Positions 1 to 7,954 of a stretch of DNA of 64,000 nt are shown piece after piece (positions within the stretch are counted from its first letter, which is position 1; each line of letters starts with the position of its first letter). Both the position numbers and the translations under genes were made by a program. The notes under the pieces are model-generated. The model did no database searches. It was not told where the DNA came from and saw only the letters and a list, made by a program, of their open reading frames with translations. Source of the stretch: Pseudomonas baltica (GTDB taxonomy: Bacteria; Pseudomonadota; Gammaproteobacteria; Pseudomonadales; Pseudomonadaceae); the NCBI RefSeq assembly GCF_014235765.1, contig NZ_JACMYH010000009.1, forward strand, positions 1 through 64,000, written 5' to 3'.

Positions 1-28
1 GTGATTGGCGAGCCCGTCAACCGTTAAT

Positions 29-649
29 TCAGGTCTTTTTCACAATGGGCGGTTTTCGCCCCATTACACGGGGAATCCGCCGAGCGATGGCAGGAACGCG
101 AAGCAGCAGGAGCAATGCACCCGCGGCAGCGTAGATCGACCATTCCTCCAGATCGGCGCGGACGATCCAGAGGAAGTGCAGCAGCCCCAGGCCCAACACC
201 ACATAGATGAGGCGATGCAGCTGCTTCCAGCGCCGACCCAGTCGACGCTGGCTGTACCGGTTGGACGTCACGGCCAGTGCAAGCAGGCAAAGGAACGCAA
301 GGCTGCCGACGATGATGTAGGGGCGCTTGATCAGCTCGACACCAAGCTGACTCCAGTCCAGCCCTAGAACGAAGAACAGATAGGCCGCCAGGTGCAGGCA
401 TACATAGGCAAAGCACCACAGGCCCAACTGCCGTCGCACTGCTATCCAGCCGGCCCAGCCAGACAACTTCTGCAGGGGCGTCATGCACAGCGTGATCATC
501 ACCAGTATCAGGGTGCCCAACCCCAGCCGATCGACCAGCACCTTGCCTGGATCAGGGCCCAAGGCAAATATCCAGGCCTGGTACAGCCATAACAAAGGCC
601 ATACGCACGCCACCACGAACACACTCAGACGCCATAACGGATAACGCAT
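29..649 (-). CDS. msrQ: MsrQ, heme-binding membrane subunit of the MsrPQ methionine sulfoxide reductase
   Basis: A 206-residue integral membrane protein of the YedZ/MsrQ (ferric-reductase-like) family. It passes electrons from the respiratory chain to periplasmic MsrP, which repairs oxidised methionines in envelope proteins. About five to six hydrophobic helices are visible. The histidines expected to hold heme are present: H86 (in VCLHLAAY), H145 (in KQLHRLIY) and H158 (in LLHFLW). The start codon overlaps the stop of msrP by one base (TGATG), so the two are translationally coupled. The length fits the family. Confidence 0.93.
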   Translation of the reverse strand: MRYPLWRLSVFVVACVWPLLWLYQAWIFALGPDPGKVLVDRLGLGTLILVMITLCMTPLQKLSGWAGWIAVRRQLGLWCFAYVCLHLAAYLFFVLGLDWSQLGVELIKRPYIIVGSLAFLCLLALAVTSNRYSQRRLGRRWKQLHRLIYVVLGLGLLHFLWIVRADLEEWSIYAAAGALLLLLRVPAIARRIPRVMGRKPPIVKKT

Positions 650-1662
650 CAGTAGTTCTTCCGCAGATCCATGCCGGTATAGAGGGAAGCAACCTCCTCC
701 GCGTACCCGTTGAACATCGCGGTCTCACGCACGTTGGGGCTGAACAGCCCGCTGGGCAGACGCCGTTCACGTGCCTGTGTCCAGCGCGGATGGTCGACTT
801 CCGGGTTCACGTTGGCATAGAAGCCGTACTCGCTGGGAGCGATGTTTTCCCAGGTCGTCTCTGGCCGTTCGCTGACCAGGCTGATACGCACGATGGACTT
901 GACGCTTTTGAACCCGTACTTCCACGGCACTACCAGGCGCAAGGGTGCGCCGTTCTGGTTGGGCAACTCGCGGCCGTACATGCCTACCCCAAGGATTGCC
1001 AGCGGATTCATCGCCTCGTCCAGGCGCAAGCCTTCTACATACGGCCAGTTGATCAGGGCAAAGCCGGAGCGCTGACCGGGCATGCTCTTGGGGTCCTGCA
1101 AGGTTTCGAAGCGGATGTACTTGGCTTTCGAGGTGGGCTCGACCTGCTTGAGCAAGGCCGAGATGGGAAAGCCGATCCAGGGGATGACCATGGACCATGC
1201 CTCGACGCAGCGCAGCCGATAGATCCGCTCTTCGAGCTGATAAGGCTTCATGAAGTCTTCGAGGGCATATCGCCCAGGCTTGGCCACTTCACCGTCAATA
1301 ACCACCGACCAGGGTTCGGTCTTCAAGGTGCCGGCATTGGCTGCCGGATCGCCCTTGCCGGTGCCGAACTCATAGAAGTTGTTGTAGTGGGTAGCATCCT
1401 TGAAAGGCGTGATCGCCTCGCCTTGCACGGTGACCGCGCCCCAGCGGGTTTTACCCAGCTTGTCGTTCAACCAGGCGGGCGCACCGCTAGGGTCGACGCC
1501 TTCATAGCGCGATGGGTCGGCAGCGGATGCCCAAGAGGGAAGTGCCGAAACGGCCAAGGCTGTTGCGGTGGCGCCCATGAGCGAGCGGCGCGAGAGATAG
1601 ATCGATTCGGGGGTGACTTCGGACTCTTTGCAGTCCGAAGCACGCGATAGCTTGATAAGCAT
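649..1662 (-). CDS. msrP: MsrP, periplasmic molybdopterin methionine sulfoxide reductase catalytic subunit
   Basis: A 337-residue YedY-family oxidoreductase that reduces methionine sulfoxide in periplasmic proteins with electrons from MsrQ. The N-terminus carries a twin-arginine signal, SRRSLMG at residues 24-30, followed by a hydrophobic stretch and the likely cleavage site ASA-AD near residue 47, so the folded molybdoenzyme is exported by Tat. The probable molybdenum-ligating cysteine is C152, in YRLRCVEAW. It is the first gene of a two-gene operon with msrQ. No HprSR-type regulator genes are adjacent, unlike the arrangement in E. coli. Confidence 0.94.
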   Translation of the reverse strand: MLIKLSRASDCKESEVTPESIYLSRRSLMGATATALAVSALPSWASAADPSRYEGVDPSGAPAWLNDKLGKTRWGAVTVQGEAITPFKDATHYNNFYEFGTGKGDPAANAGTLKTEPWSVVIDGEVAKPGRYALEDFMKPYQLEERIYRLRCVEAWSMVIPWIGFPISALLKQVEPTSKAKYIRFETLQDPKSMPGQRSGFALINWPYVEGLRLDEAMNPLAILGVGMYGRELPNQNGAPLRLVVPWKYGFKSVKSIVRISLVSERPETTWENIAPSEYGFYANVNPEVDHPRWTQARERRLPSGLFSPNVRETAMFNGYAEEVASLYTGMDLRKNY

Positions 1663-1728
1663 GGTGCCTCCGTAGCCTTGGCTGTGTTCAACACACCAAG
1701 AGACTACGGATTATGCGTGAAATTGAAT

Positions 1729-2577
1729 TTACTCTGCTTTTTTGTGACGACGCATGCGTAACAAATACTGTATCGGGCCGGAAGCGGCATAGGCGAGGAA
1801 GATCAGCAGCAGGATGCGGGGTGGATCGCTGAACACCACGGCGAACACCAGGACGACCGCCAGGATGGCTACGAAAGGCACTCGACCCTTGAGATCCAGC
1901 TCCTTGAAGCTGTTGTACTTGATGTTGCTGACCATCAGCATGCCTGCTGCCGCCACCAGCAGGGCGACCAGGAAAGACATCTTCGAGCCCTGGATGCCGT
2001 AGTCGCTGAACGCCCACACAAGACCTGCGACCACACCGGCAGCAGCCGGACTGGCCAGGCCGATGAAGTAGCGCTTGTCGGCGGTGCCGACCTGGGTGTT
2101 GAACCGCGCCAGGCGCAGTGCCGCACCTGCAACGTAGATAAAGGCCACCATCCAGCCGACCTTGCCCATGTCACCCAGTGCCCAGCCAAAGGCCAGCAGC
2201 GCGGGTGCGACGCCGAATGCGACCATGTCGGACAGGGAGTCGTATTCCGCACCGAAGGCGCTCTGGGTATTGGTCATGCGCGCAACGCGACCGTCCAGAC
2301 TATCGAGCACCATGGCCACGAAGATGGCGATGGCAGCGTAGGCAAAATACTTGCTGGCTTCGGCAGCATTGCCGGCGCTCTGGGCACTGATCGAGTTGAT
2401 GATCGAGTAGAAGCCCGCAAACAGGTTTGCCGTGGTGAACAGGTTGGGCAGGAGATAGATGCCGCGGTGCCGGACTTTACGTCCTTCGGCGTCATGCCCT
2501 TCTTCGACATGCTCATCGATCGGCAGGAGGCTTTCGGCGTCAGGAGCCTTGTTTGGCTCTTCGGGACGTTCGCTCAT
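1729..2577 (-). CDS. pssA: CDP-diacylglycerol--serine O-phosphatidyltransferase
   Basis: Makes phosphatidylserine from CDP-diacylglycerol and serine, the first committed step to phosphatidylethanolamine, at the inner membrane. The CDP-alcohol phosphotransferase signature is complete: D92, D95-G96, A99-R100, G109, D113 and D117. Several membrane helices follow. This is the integral-membrane (Bacillus-type) class, not the E. coli PLD-like PssA. I chose the ATG at 2577 (MSERPEEPNK), giving 282 residues. A longer in-frame start at 2676 would add a stretch that looks non-coding and enters the upstream spacer. A terminator separates the gene from ilvC. Confidence 0.93.
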   Translation of the reverse strand: MSERPEEPNKAPDAESLLPIDEHVEEGHDAEGRKVRHRGIYLLPNLFTTANLFAGFYSIINSISAQSAGNAAEASKYFAYAAIAIFVAMVLDSLDGRVARMTNTQSAFGAEYDSLSDMVAFGVAPALLAFGWALGDMGKVGWMVAFIYVAGAALRLARFNTQVGTADKRYFIGLASPAAAGVVAGLVWAFSDYGIQGSKMSFLVALLVAAAGMLMVSNIKYNSFKELDLKGRVPFVAILAVVLVFAVVFSDPPRILLLIFLAYAASGPIQYLLRMRRHKKAE

Positions 2578-2680
2578 GGACAATACCTTGCAACGGTGTG
2601 GAAAGTTTCGACAGGCGTCTGGGTCGAGGGTTCGACCGCAAAACGTTGCCGCTTTATACCAGAAGCTTGCCACCATAACG

Positions 2681-2708
2681 AAAAAACGCGGCCATGGCCG
2701 CGTTTTTT
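2681..2708 (-). terminator. Rho-independent terminator downstream of ilvC
   Basis: A self-complementary 28-base element: an A6 run, a CGCGGCC/GGCCGCG stem and a T6 run. It lies 16 bases past the ilvC stop and before pssA. Being symmetric it could work in both directions, but both neighbours are on the minus strand, so it most likely ends the ilv transcript. Confidence 0.85.
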
Positions 2709-2724
2709 GTCGCCTGAAACTGTA

Positions 2725-3741
2725 TCAGTTCTTGGCTTTGTCGACGATCTTGTTGGCGGCGATCCAAGGCATCATGGAACGCAGCTGCTCGCCGATGACT
2801 TCGATGCCGTGGGCGGCATTGTTGCGACGCTTGGCGGTCATCGAAGGGTAGTTGGTAGCGCCTTCGTTGATGAACATCTTGGCGTACTCGCCATCCTGGA
2901 TGCGCTTGAGTGCATTGCGCATGGCCTGGCGCGATTCGGCGTTGATGACTTCAGGGCCGGTCACGTACTCGCCGTATTCGGCGTTGTTGGAGATCGAGTA
3001 GTTCATGTTGGCGATACCGCCTTCGTACATGAGGTCGACGATCAGCTTGAGTTCGTGCAAGCACTCGAAGTAGGCCATTTCAGGCGCATAGCCGGCTTCG
3101 ACCAGGGTTTCGAAACCGGCCTTGACCAGTTCCACGGTGCCGCCACAGAGAACGGCCTGCTCGCCGAACAGGTCGGTTTCGGTCTCGTCCTTGAAGGTGG
3201 TTTCGATGATGCCGGTACGGCCGCCGCCCACACCGGAAGCGTAGGACAGCGCGACGTTCTTGGCGTTGCCCGAGGCATCCTGGTAGATGGCGATCAGGTC
3301 AGGAATACCGCCGCCCTTGACGAATTCGGTACGTACGGTGTGACCCGGCGCCTTGGGCGCGATCATGATCACGTCCAGGTCGGCGCGCGGCACGACCTGG
3401 TTGTAGTGAATGGCGAAGCCGTGGGAGAAAGCCAGGGTTGCACCCTGCTTGATGTTGGGCTCGACTTCGTTCTTGTACAGCTGGGACTGGAACTCGTCCG
3501 GGGTCAGGATCATGACCAGGTCGGCACCGGCAACGGCAGTGGCGACGTCGGCTACTTTCAAGCCATGGGCCTCGGCCTTGGCGACAGTAGCCGAGCCCTT
3601 GCGCAGGCCCACGGTGACGTCGACGCCCGAATCCTTCAGGTTGCACGCCTGGGCGTGGCCCTGGGAGCCGTAACCGATGATGGCTACTTTCTTGCCCTGG
3701 ATGATCGAGAGGTCGCAATCTTTGTCGTAGTAAACTTTCAT
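2725..3741 (-). CDS. ilvC: Ketol-acid reductoisomerase (NADP+)
   Basis: Second step of isoleucine and valine synthesis: Mg2+-dependent alkyl migration and NADPH reduction of acetolactate or acetohydroxybutyrate. At 338 residues it is the short class I enzyme. The Rossmann loop GYGSQGHAQ starts at residue 24. The all-helical C-terminal domain contains the metal-binding acidic residues (for example in GDLFGEQAVLCGG-like and ECLHELKLIVDL segments). It lies 47 bases after ilvN in the same direction and is probably co-transcribed with ilvI-ilvN. Confidence 0.98.
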   Translation of the reverse strand: MKVYYDKDCDLSIIQGKKVAIIGYGSQGHAQACNLKDSGVDVTVGLRKGSATVAKAEAHGLKVADVATAVAGADLVMILTPDEFQSQLYKNEVEPNIKQGATLAFSHGFAIHYNQVVPRADLDVIMIAPKAPGHTVRTEFVKGGGIPDLIAIYQDASGNAKNVALSYASGVGGGRTGIIETTFKDETETDLFGEQAVLCGGTVELVKAGFETLVEAGYAPEMAYFECLHELKLIVDLMYEGGIANMNYSISNNAEYGEYVTGPEVINAESRQAMRNALKRIQDGEYAKMFINEGATNYPSMTAKRRNNAAHGIEVIGEQLRSMMPWIAANKIVDKAKN

Positions 3742-3788
3742 TGAATATCACCTGTTATCTAGGCCGTTTCGGCCGGTCGCTAATTGAG

Positions 3789-4280
3789 TTAGATGCTCAG
3801 CACTTTGTCGCCACGAGCGATACCGGTCACGCCACTGCGTACGGTTTCGAGGATCGAGGCGGTGCCGATAGACTGCAGGAAGCTATCCAGCTTGTCGCTG
3901 GTGCCCGTCAGCTGAACGGTGTAGACGCTACTGCTGACATCAACGATCTGCCCGCGGAAGATGTCCGTGGTGCGTTTGATCTCGGCGCGTTGGGCGCCAG
4001 TGGCCTTGACCTTGACCAGCATCAGTTCGCGTTCGATGTGCGCGCTTTCCGACAGGTCTACCAGCTTGACCACCTCGATCAACTTGTTGAGGTTTTTCGT
4101 GATCTGTTCGATCACTTCATCCTGCCCTACCGTGGTCAACGTCAGGCGCGACAGGGTCGGGTCTTCGGTAGGCGCCACGGTCAGGCTTTCGATGTTGTAG
4201 TTGCGCTGCGAGAACAGCCCTACCACGCGCGACAAGGCGCCGGGTTCGTTCTCGAGCAAAAGCGAAATGATGTGCCGCAT
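3789..4280 (-). CDS. ilvN: Acetolactate synthase small (regulatory) subunit
   Basis: The regulatory subunit of acetohydroxyacid synthase, also called IlvH. An N-terminal ACT domain spans about residues 1-80 (RHIISLLLENEPGALSRVVGLFSQRNYNIESLTV) and binds valine for feedback inhibition. A C-terminal domain follows. The ATG at 4280 gives 163 residues, matching the family, and begins only two bases after the ilvI stop. The longer in-frame start at 4310 would lie inside ilvI. Confidence 0.96.
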   Translation of the reverse strand: MRHIISLLLENEPGALSRVVGLFSQRNYNIESLTVAPTEDPTLSRLTLTTVGQDEVIEQITKNLNKLIEVVKLVDLSESAHIERELMLVKVKATGAQRAEIKRTTDIFRGQIVDVSSSVYTVQLTGTSDKLDSFLQSIGTASILETVRSGVTGIARGDKVLSI

Positions 4281-4282
4281 GA

Positions 4283-6007
4283 TTAGGTCCGCTCCGTCTT
4301 GCTGAGCCACATGTCGCGCATCGAGCCGTCCTTGATCTGCATCGGATAGACGTGCTCGCCGACGTCGACCTGGATATCGAGGAACACCAGGCGGTCGGTC
4401 ATGGCGAAGGCTTCTTCCATTTTCGGCTTGAGATCCTTGAGATCGGTGATGCGCATGCCGACGTGGCCATACGCTTCGACCAGCTTGACGAAGTCAGGCA
4501 GGGATTCGACGTAGGAATGCGAATGGCGACCTCCGTAGCTCATGTCCTGCCATTGGCGCACCATGCCGAGCACGCCGTTGTTGAGCAGGATGATCTTGAC
4601 CGGCAAGCCATACTGCAGACAGGTAGACAGCTCCTGGATGTTCATCTGGATGCTGCCCTCCCCGGTCACGCAGGCAACGTGGGCCTCGGGGAAGCTCATC
4701 TTGACGCCCATGGCCGCTGGGAAACCGAAGCCCATGGTGCCCAGGCCACCGGAGTTGATCCAGCGATTGGGCTTGTTGAACAGGTAGTACTGGGCCGCGA
4801 ACATCTGGTGCTGGCCGACGTCCGAGGTGACGTAGGCGTCGCCCTGGGTGACCTCGCACAGCGTCTCGATGACCTTCTGCGGCTTGATCTTGGAGCCATC
4901 GCCCTTGTCGTAGGGGAACAGGCCGTTTTCGCCACGCCACTCCTCGACCTGCTTCCACCAACTGGCAACGGTGTCCTTGTTCGGGGTTTCACCGATGTCC
5001 TTGAGGGTGGCGAGCATTTCGGTCAGAACGCTGTCCACCGGACCGACAATGGGCACGTCCGCCTTGATGGTCTTGGAGATCGACGCCGGGTCGATGTCAA
5101 TGTGGATGATCTTGGCGTTGGGGCAGAATTTGGCGGCGCCGTTGATCACGCGATCGTCGAAGCGTGCGCCCACGGCCAGGATGACATCGGCGTGGTGCAT
5201 GGCCAGGTTGGCCGTGTAGCTGCCGTGCATGCCGAGCATGCCGACGAACTGGCGATCCATGCCCGGGTAGGCGCCCAGCCCCATCAGGGTGTTGGTGACC
5301 GGCAGGTCGAGGATCTGGGCCAGCTCGGTCAAGGCAGCGGAAGCTCCACCGAGGATGACACCGCCACCGGCGTACATGACCGGGCGCTTGGCCGCCAGGA
5401 GCATCTCGACAGCCTTGCGGATCTGCCCGGAATGGCCACGGACCGCCGGACTGTAGGAACGCAGCTTGGCCTTCTTGGGATAGACGTATTCGAATTTGTC
5501 GGCCGGGTTGGTCATGTCCTTGGGAATATCGACCACGACCGGGCCGGGCCGACCGGACTGCGCCAGGTAGAAGGCCTTTTTCAGGACTTCGGGGATCTCC
5601 GAGGCGTGCTTGATCATGAAGCTGTGCTTCACGATGGGCCGGGAGATGCCGATCATGTCGGTTTCCTGGAACGCGTCGGTACCCACCAGCGTGCTGGCCA
5701 CCTGCCCGGAGAGGATCACCATCGGGATGGAGTCCATGTAGGCAGTGGCGATACCGGTGATGGCGTTGGTGGCACCCGGACCGGAGGTCACCAGCACGAC
5801 ACCGGCCTTGCCGGTGGCACGGGCATAGCCGTCGGCCATGTGGGTGGCTGCCTGCTCGTGACGGACCAGCACGTGCTCGACAGCAGGCTCCTTGAACAGG
5901 GCATCGTATACATGCAGGAGGGCACCGCCGGGGTACCCGTAGATGTGCTTAACGCCTTCGTCGCGCAAGAAGCGGACGACCATTTCAGCGCCAGATAAAA
6001 GCTCCAC
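4283..6007 (-). CDS. ilvI: Acetolactate synthase large (catalytic) subunit
   Basis: A ThDP-dependent enzyme that condenses pyruvate with pyruvate or 2-ketobutyrate at the entry of the branched-chain amino acid pathway. The catalytic glutamate is E51 (VRHEQAATH). The ThDP/Mg motif begins GEGSIQMNIQ and ends ILLNN. I placed the start at the GTG at 6007: AGAGGTG lies seven bases upstream and the resulting 574 residues equal the E. coli IlvI length. An in-frame ATG at 6043 would add 12 residues and is less likely. The gene leads the ilvI-ilvN-ilvC operon. Confidence 0.96.
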   Translation of the reverse strand: MELLSGAEMVVRFLRDEGVKHIYGYPGGALLHVYDALFKEPAVEHVLVRHEQAATHMADGYARATGKAGVVLVTSGPGATNAITGIATAYMDSIPMVILSGQVASTLVGTDAFQETDMIGISRPIVKHSFMIKHASEIPEVLKKAFYLAQSGRPGPVVVDIPKDMTNPADKFEYVYPKKAKLRSYSPAVRGHSGQIRKAVEMLLAAKRPVMYAGGGVILGGASAALTELAQILDLPVTNTLMGLGAYPGMDRQFVGMLGMHGSYTANLAMHHADVILAVGARFDDRVINGAAKFCPNAKIIHIDIDPASISKTIKADVPIVGPVDSVLTEMLATLKDIGETPNKDTVASWWKQVEEWRGENGLFPYDKGDGSKIKPQKVIETLCEVTQGDAYVTSDVGQHQMFAAQYYLFNKPNRWINSGGLGTMGFGFPAAMGVKMSFPEAHVACVTGEGSIQMNIQELSTCLQYGLPVKIILLNNGVLGMVRQWQDMSYGGRHSHSYVESLPDFVKLVEAYGHVGMRITDLKDLKPKMEEAFAMTDRLVFLDIQVDVGEHVYPMQIKDGSMRDMWLSKTERT

Positions 6008-6403
6008 GTTGTTCACCTCTAAAACGCCAGAATACCGTTCCATGGGAACGGGTCTTAATAGGTTTACTGCCAGCAGAGCATGAGCGACGGTGGTCGCCGA
6101 CGTACGTCAGCACTGACTGAGCAAGTATTGGGAGTACCCAAGTGTCACGGGTTTTTCCCACCCAGCGCGAGGTAACGCGTTGCGGGTATTACGGGTCGGC
6201 GCTGGTGTGCGCCTGTGCTCTGCTGTGTGGGTCTGCTTCTGGCAGTCCCTGTACAGCGGACTTTCGATTGTTGTGATTCGTCTGCTGCAAGTCAAGCGAT
6301 GCGTGCATTTTATTGCGCGCCTGCACCCAAACGGCGCAATAAACCCTGCCGAGCTGCCAGGCTATGGTAGTTTCATGCGTAACCCACCCTCAGAGAAGGC
6401 GCC
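6008..6403. other. Intergenic region upstream of ilvI and the DUF4124 gene
   Basis: About 395 bases between divergent genes. On the ilvI side it holds several short inverted repeats: CCGTTCC/GGAACGG at 6035-6051, TTGGG/CCCAA around 6128-6141, and a GGGT/ACCC pair with an A5 loop around 6149-6163. These could form leader structures. No leader ORF rich in Ile, Val or Leu codons is visible. A minus-strand TTGACT at about 6290-6295 is a possible -35 element, without a good -10. No gene is supported here. Confidence 0.5.
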
Positions 6404-6838
6404 ATGCGTTCAACCATTGCTGTGAGTATCCTGCTGCTTGCCCTGTGCCCGTTGGCAATGGCAGGGCAAATCTACAAATGGGTCGATAGCCAAGGTGTGA
6501 CGCATTTTGATGCACGACCGCCCAACGGTGTTCAGGCGACAGCCGTCGAAGGCGTGAAACCGGTGACCCCGCCCGAGCCGATCTCCAACGAAGCGGTGAT
6601 GAAAGCCAGTGGCGAAGCCGAGCAACGCAGGATCGACCGCAAAGTGAAATCGCAGGTTGCCGACGAGGCAGCGCGACGCAACGAATTCTGTACCGGCGTC
6701 AGGACCAACCTGGCGCAGCTGAAGAACAATCCGCGGGTGCTTCAACAGGTCAACGGCGAGGTCAAGCGCCTGACAGAGCAGGAGCGTCAGGCGAGGATCG
6801 AGGAAGTGCGCAAGGTGATCGACGAGCAGTGCAGCTGA
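6404..6838 (+). CDS. DUF4124 domain-containing periplasmic protein
   Basis: A 144-residue protein with a Sec signal peptide (residues 1 to about 21, ending LAMA-GQ) followed by the DUF4124 motif IYKWVDSQGVTHFDARPP. The rest is charged and helical, with conserved cysteines near FCTGVR and at the C-terminal EQCS that may form a disulfide. Function is unknown. AGAAGG precedes the ATG at good spacing. The gene is monocistronic and converges on the yqcC-like gene. Confidence 0.85.
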   Translation: MRSTIAVSILLLALCPLAMAGQIYKWVDSQGVTHFDARPPNGVQATAVEGVKPVTPPEPISNEAVMKASGEAEQRRIDRKVKSQVADEAARRNEFCTGVRTNLAQLKNNPRVLQQVNGEVKRLTEQERQARIEEVRKVIDEQCS

Positions 6839-6842
6839 AGGG

Positions 6843-7172
6843 CTAGCGCACCTGGCCGATCAACTCGTCGAAACGCGCCAGGCTGGCGCGCAGGCCGCGG
6901 CTCTGCTCGGCGCGATCGGCATAGACCATTTCGGCCATGGCCAGGATGCCCGACGCATTGGGCAATGGCAGGTCCTGCTCGATGATGGTTTTCATGCGCG
7001 GCAGAAAGATCCACTGAAGCCACTGATCGAAATCCAGGGTGTCGACGCTGAATGGTTCGACACTGGCCAGCGCTTCGGCGCTGGGTGGCACGTCCTGCCA
7101 CCAACCCTGCTGGCGCAGCTCGCGTTCGATCAACAGCAGGTGTTCGGCAATCGCCAGAAAACGATTATCCAT
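6843..7172 (-). CDS. YqcC family protein
   Basis: A small cytoplasmic protein of 109 residues. The features FLAIAEHLLLIERELRQQGWW and FDQWLQWIFLPRMKTII match the all-helical YqcC family (in E. coli, next to truC). Biochemical role is unknown. I use the ATG at 7172, which overlaps the stop of the upstream lipoprotein gene by one base (TGATG). The frame also offers a TTG one codon earlier. It is the last gene of the mrcB-lpoP-yqcC-like set. Confidence 0.85.
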   Translation of the reverse strand: MDNRFLAIAEHLLLIERELRQQGWWQDVPPSAEALASVEPFSVDTLDFDQWLQWIFLPRMKTIIEQDLPLPNASGILAMAEMVYADRAEQSRGLRASLARFDELIGQVR

Positions 7173-7939
7173 CAAGACGCGCTCTTGGCTTTCTGACGGG
7201 CCAGATTGGCCCCGGCGGCATCACCCTGCTTGTCGCGCGACTGGGCAATGGTGTTCCACAGGCTCGCCTGCAGATCCGGACGGCCATTGGCATAGGTCAG
7301 CGCGCGACGGGCCAGTTGCTCGGCCTGGGCCGCATCACCCTGGGCCAGGCGCACCTGAGCCAGCTTGTACAGAACCTGCGGTTCGCGCGGTGCGATCCGC
7401 TGCGCACGCTCCAGGCTCGATGACGCACCGTTCAAGTCGCCACCGCCCTGCTGTTGCTGGGCCGTGGTCAACAGGGCAAGCACCGGCCCGTCCAACTGCT
7501 CATCGGCGGACAGGCCGGCGCTGTTGCCGCTGGCTCGCGGAATCCCGCTAGGAGCATTGGCCGGCATGTTGTAGGTCGTGCTGGGCGCCGGCGGGGCATA
7601 GGCCGGGGCCGAGCTGCTCGGGCCAGGGACGATCGGGCCTGGTGTGATCGGGCCGGTGCTGATCGGCGCGCTGTTGCCCGGCGCCGGAAAGCTCTGGATC
7701 GGCTGCGAGCCTGCACCCTGCGGAACCATGACCACCACGCCGGAATCTTCGGTGATCGCCTGGGCCTGCGCCTTGGGCCGGACCACGGTGGTCTGGCGGA
7801 AGCCGCCGGTACGCGACACGCGTTCGCCATTGGTGACCGCAGAGCCGGAATCGACCACTGGAATGGAGCCACGCTCCACGCTGGCGCAACCGTTGAGCAA
7901 AGCCAATGCCGTCAAGGCAGGAAACCACCACTTGTTCAC
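7172..7939 (-). CDS. lpoP: TPR lipoprotein, probable LpoP-type activator of PBP1b
   Basis: A 255-residue lipoprotein with a hydrophobic signal and lipobox cysteine C18 (ALLNGCAS). A proline/serine/glycine-rich low-complexity linker follows (about residues 75-135), then C-terminal tetratricopeptide repeats (LALLTTAQQQ..., PREPQVLYKLAQVRLAQGDAAQAEQLARRAL...). It begins 15 bases after mrcB in the same direction. Pseudomonads use an outer-membrane TPR lipoprotein, LpoP, encoded with ponB to activate PBP1b in place of enterobacterial LpoB. Domain layout and position fit this. The symbol rests on context and architecture, not on an alignment. Confidence 0.72.
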   Translation of the reverse strand: MNKWWFPALTALALLNGCASVERGSIPVVDSGSAVTNGERVSRTGGFRQTTVVRPKAQAQAITEDSGVVVMVPQGAGSQPIQSFPAPGNSAPISTGPITPGPIVPGPSSSAPAYAPPAPSTTYNMPANAPSGIPRASGNSAGLSADEQLDGPVLALLTTAQQQQGGGDLNGASSSLERAQRIAPREPQVLYKLAQVRLAQGDAAQAEQLARRALTYANGRPDLQASLWNTIAQSRDKQGDAAGANLARQKAKSAS

Positions 7940-7954
7940 TTCATTCCCCTTTGC

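Noticed and set aside
6107..6295. A 62-codon minus-strand frame upstream of ilvI, considered as an attenuator leader peptide
   Set aside because: No run of Ile, Val or Leu codons and no terminator at the right place.
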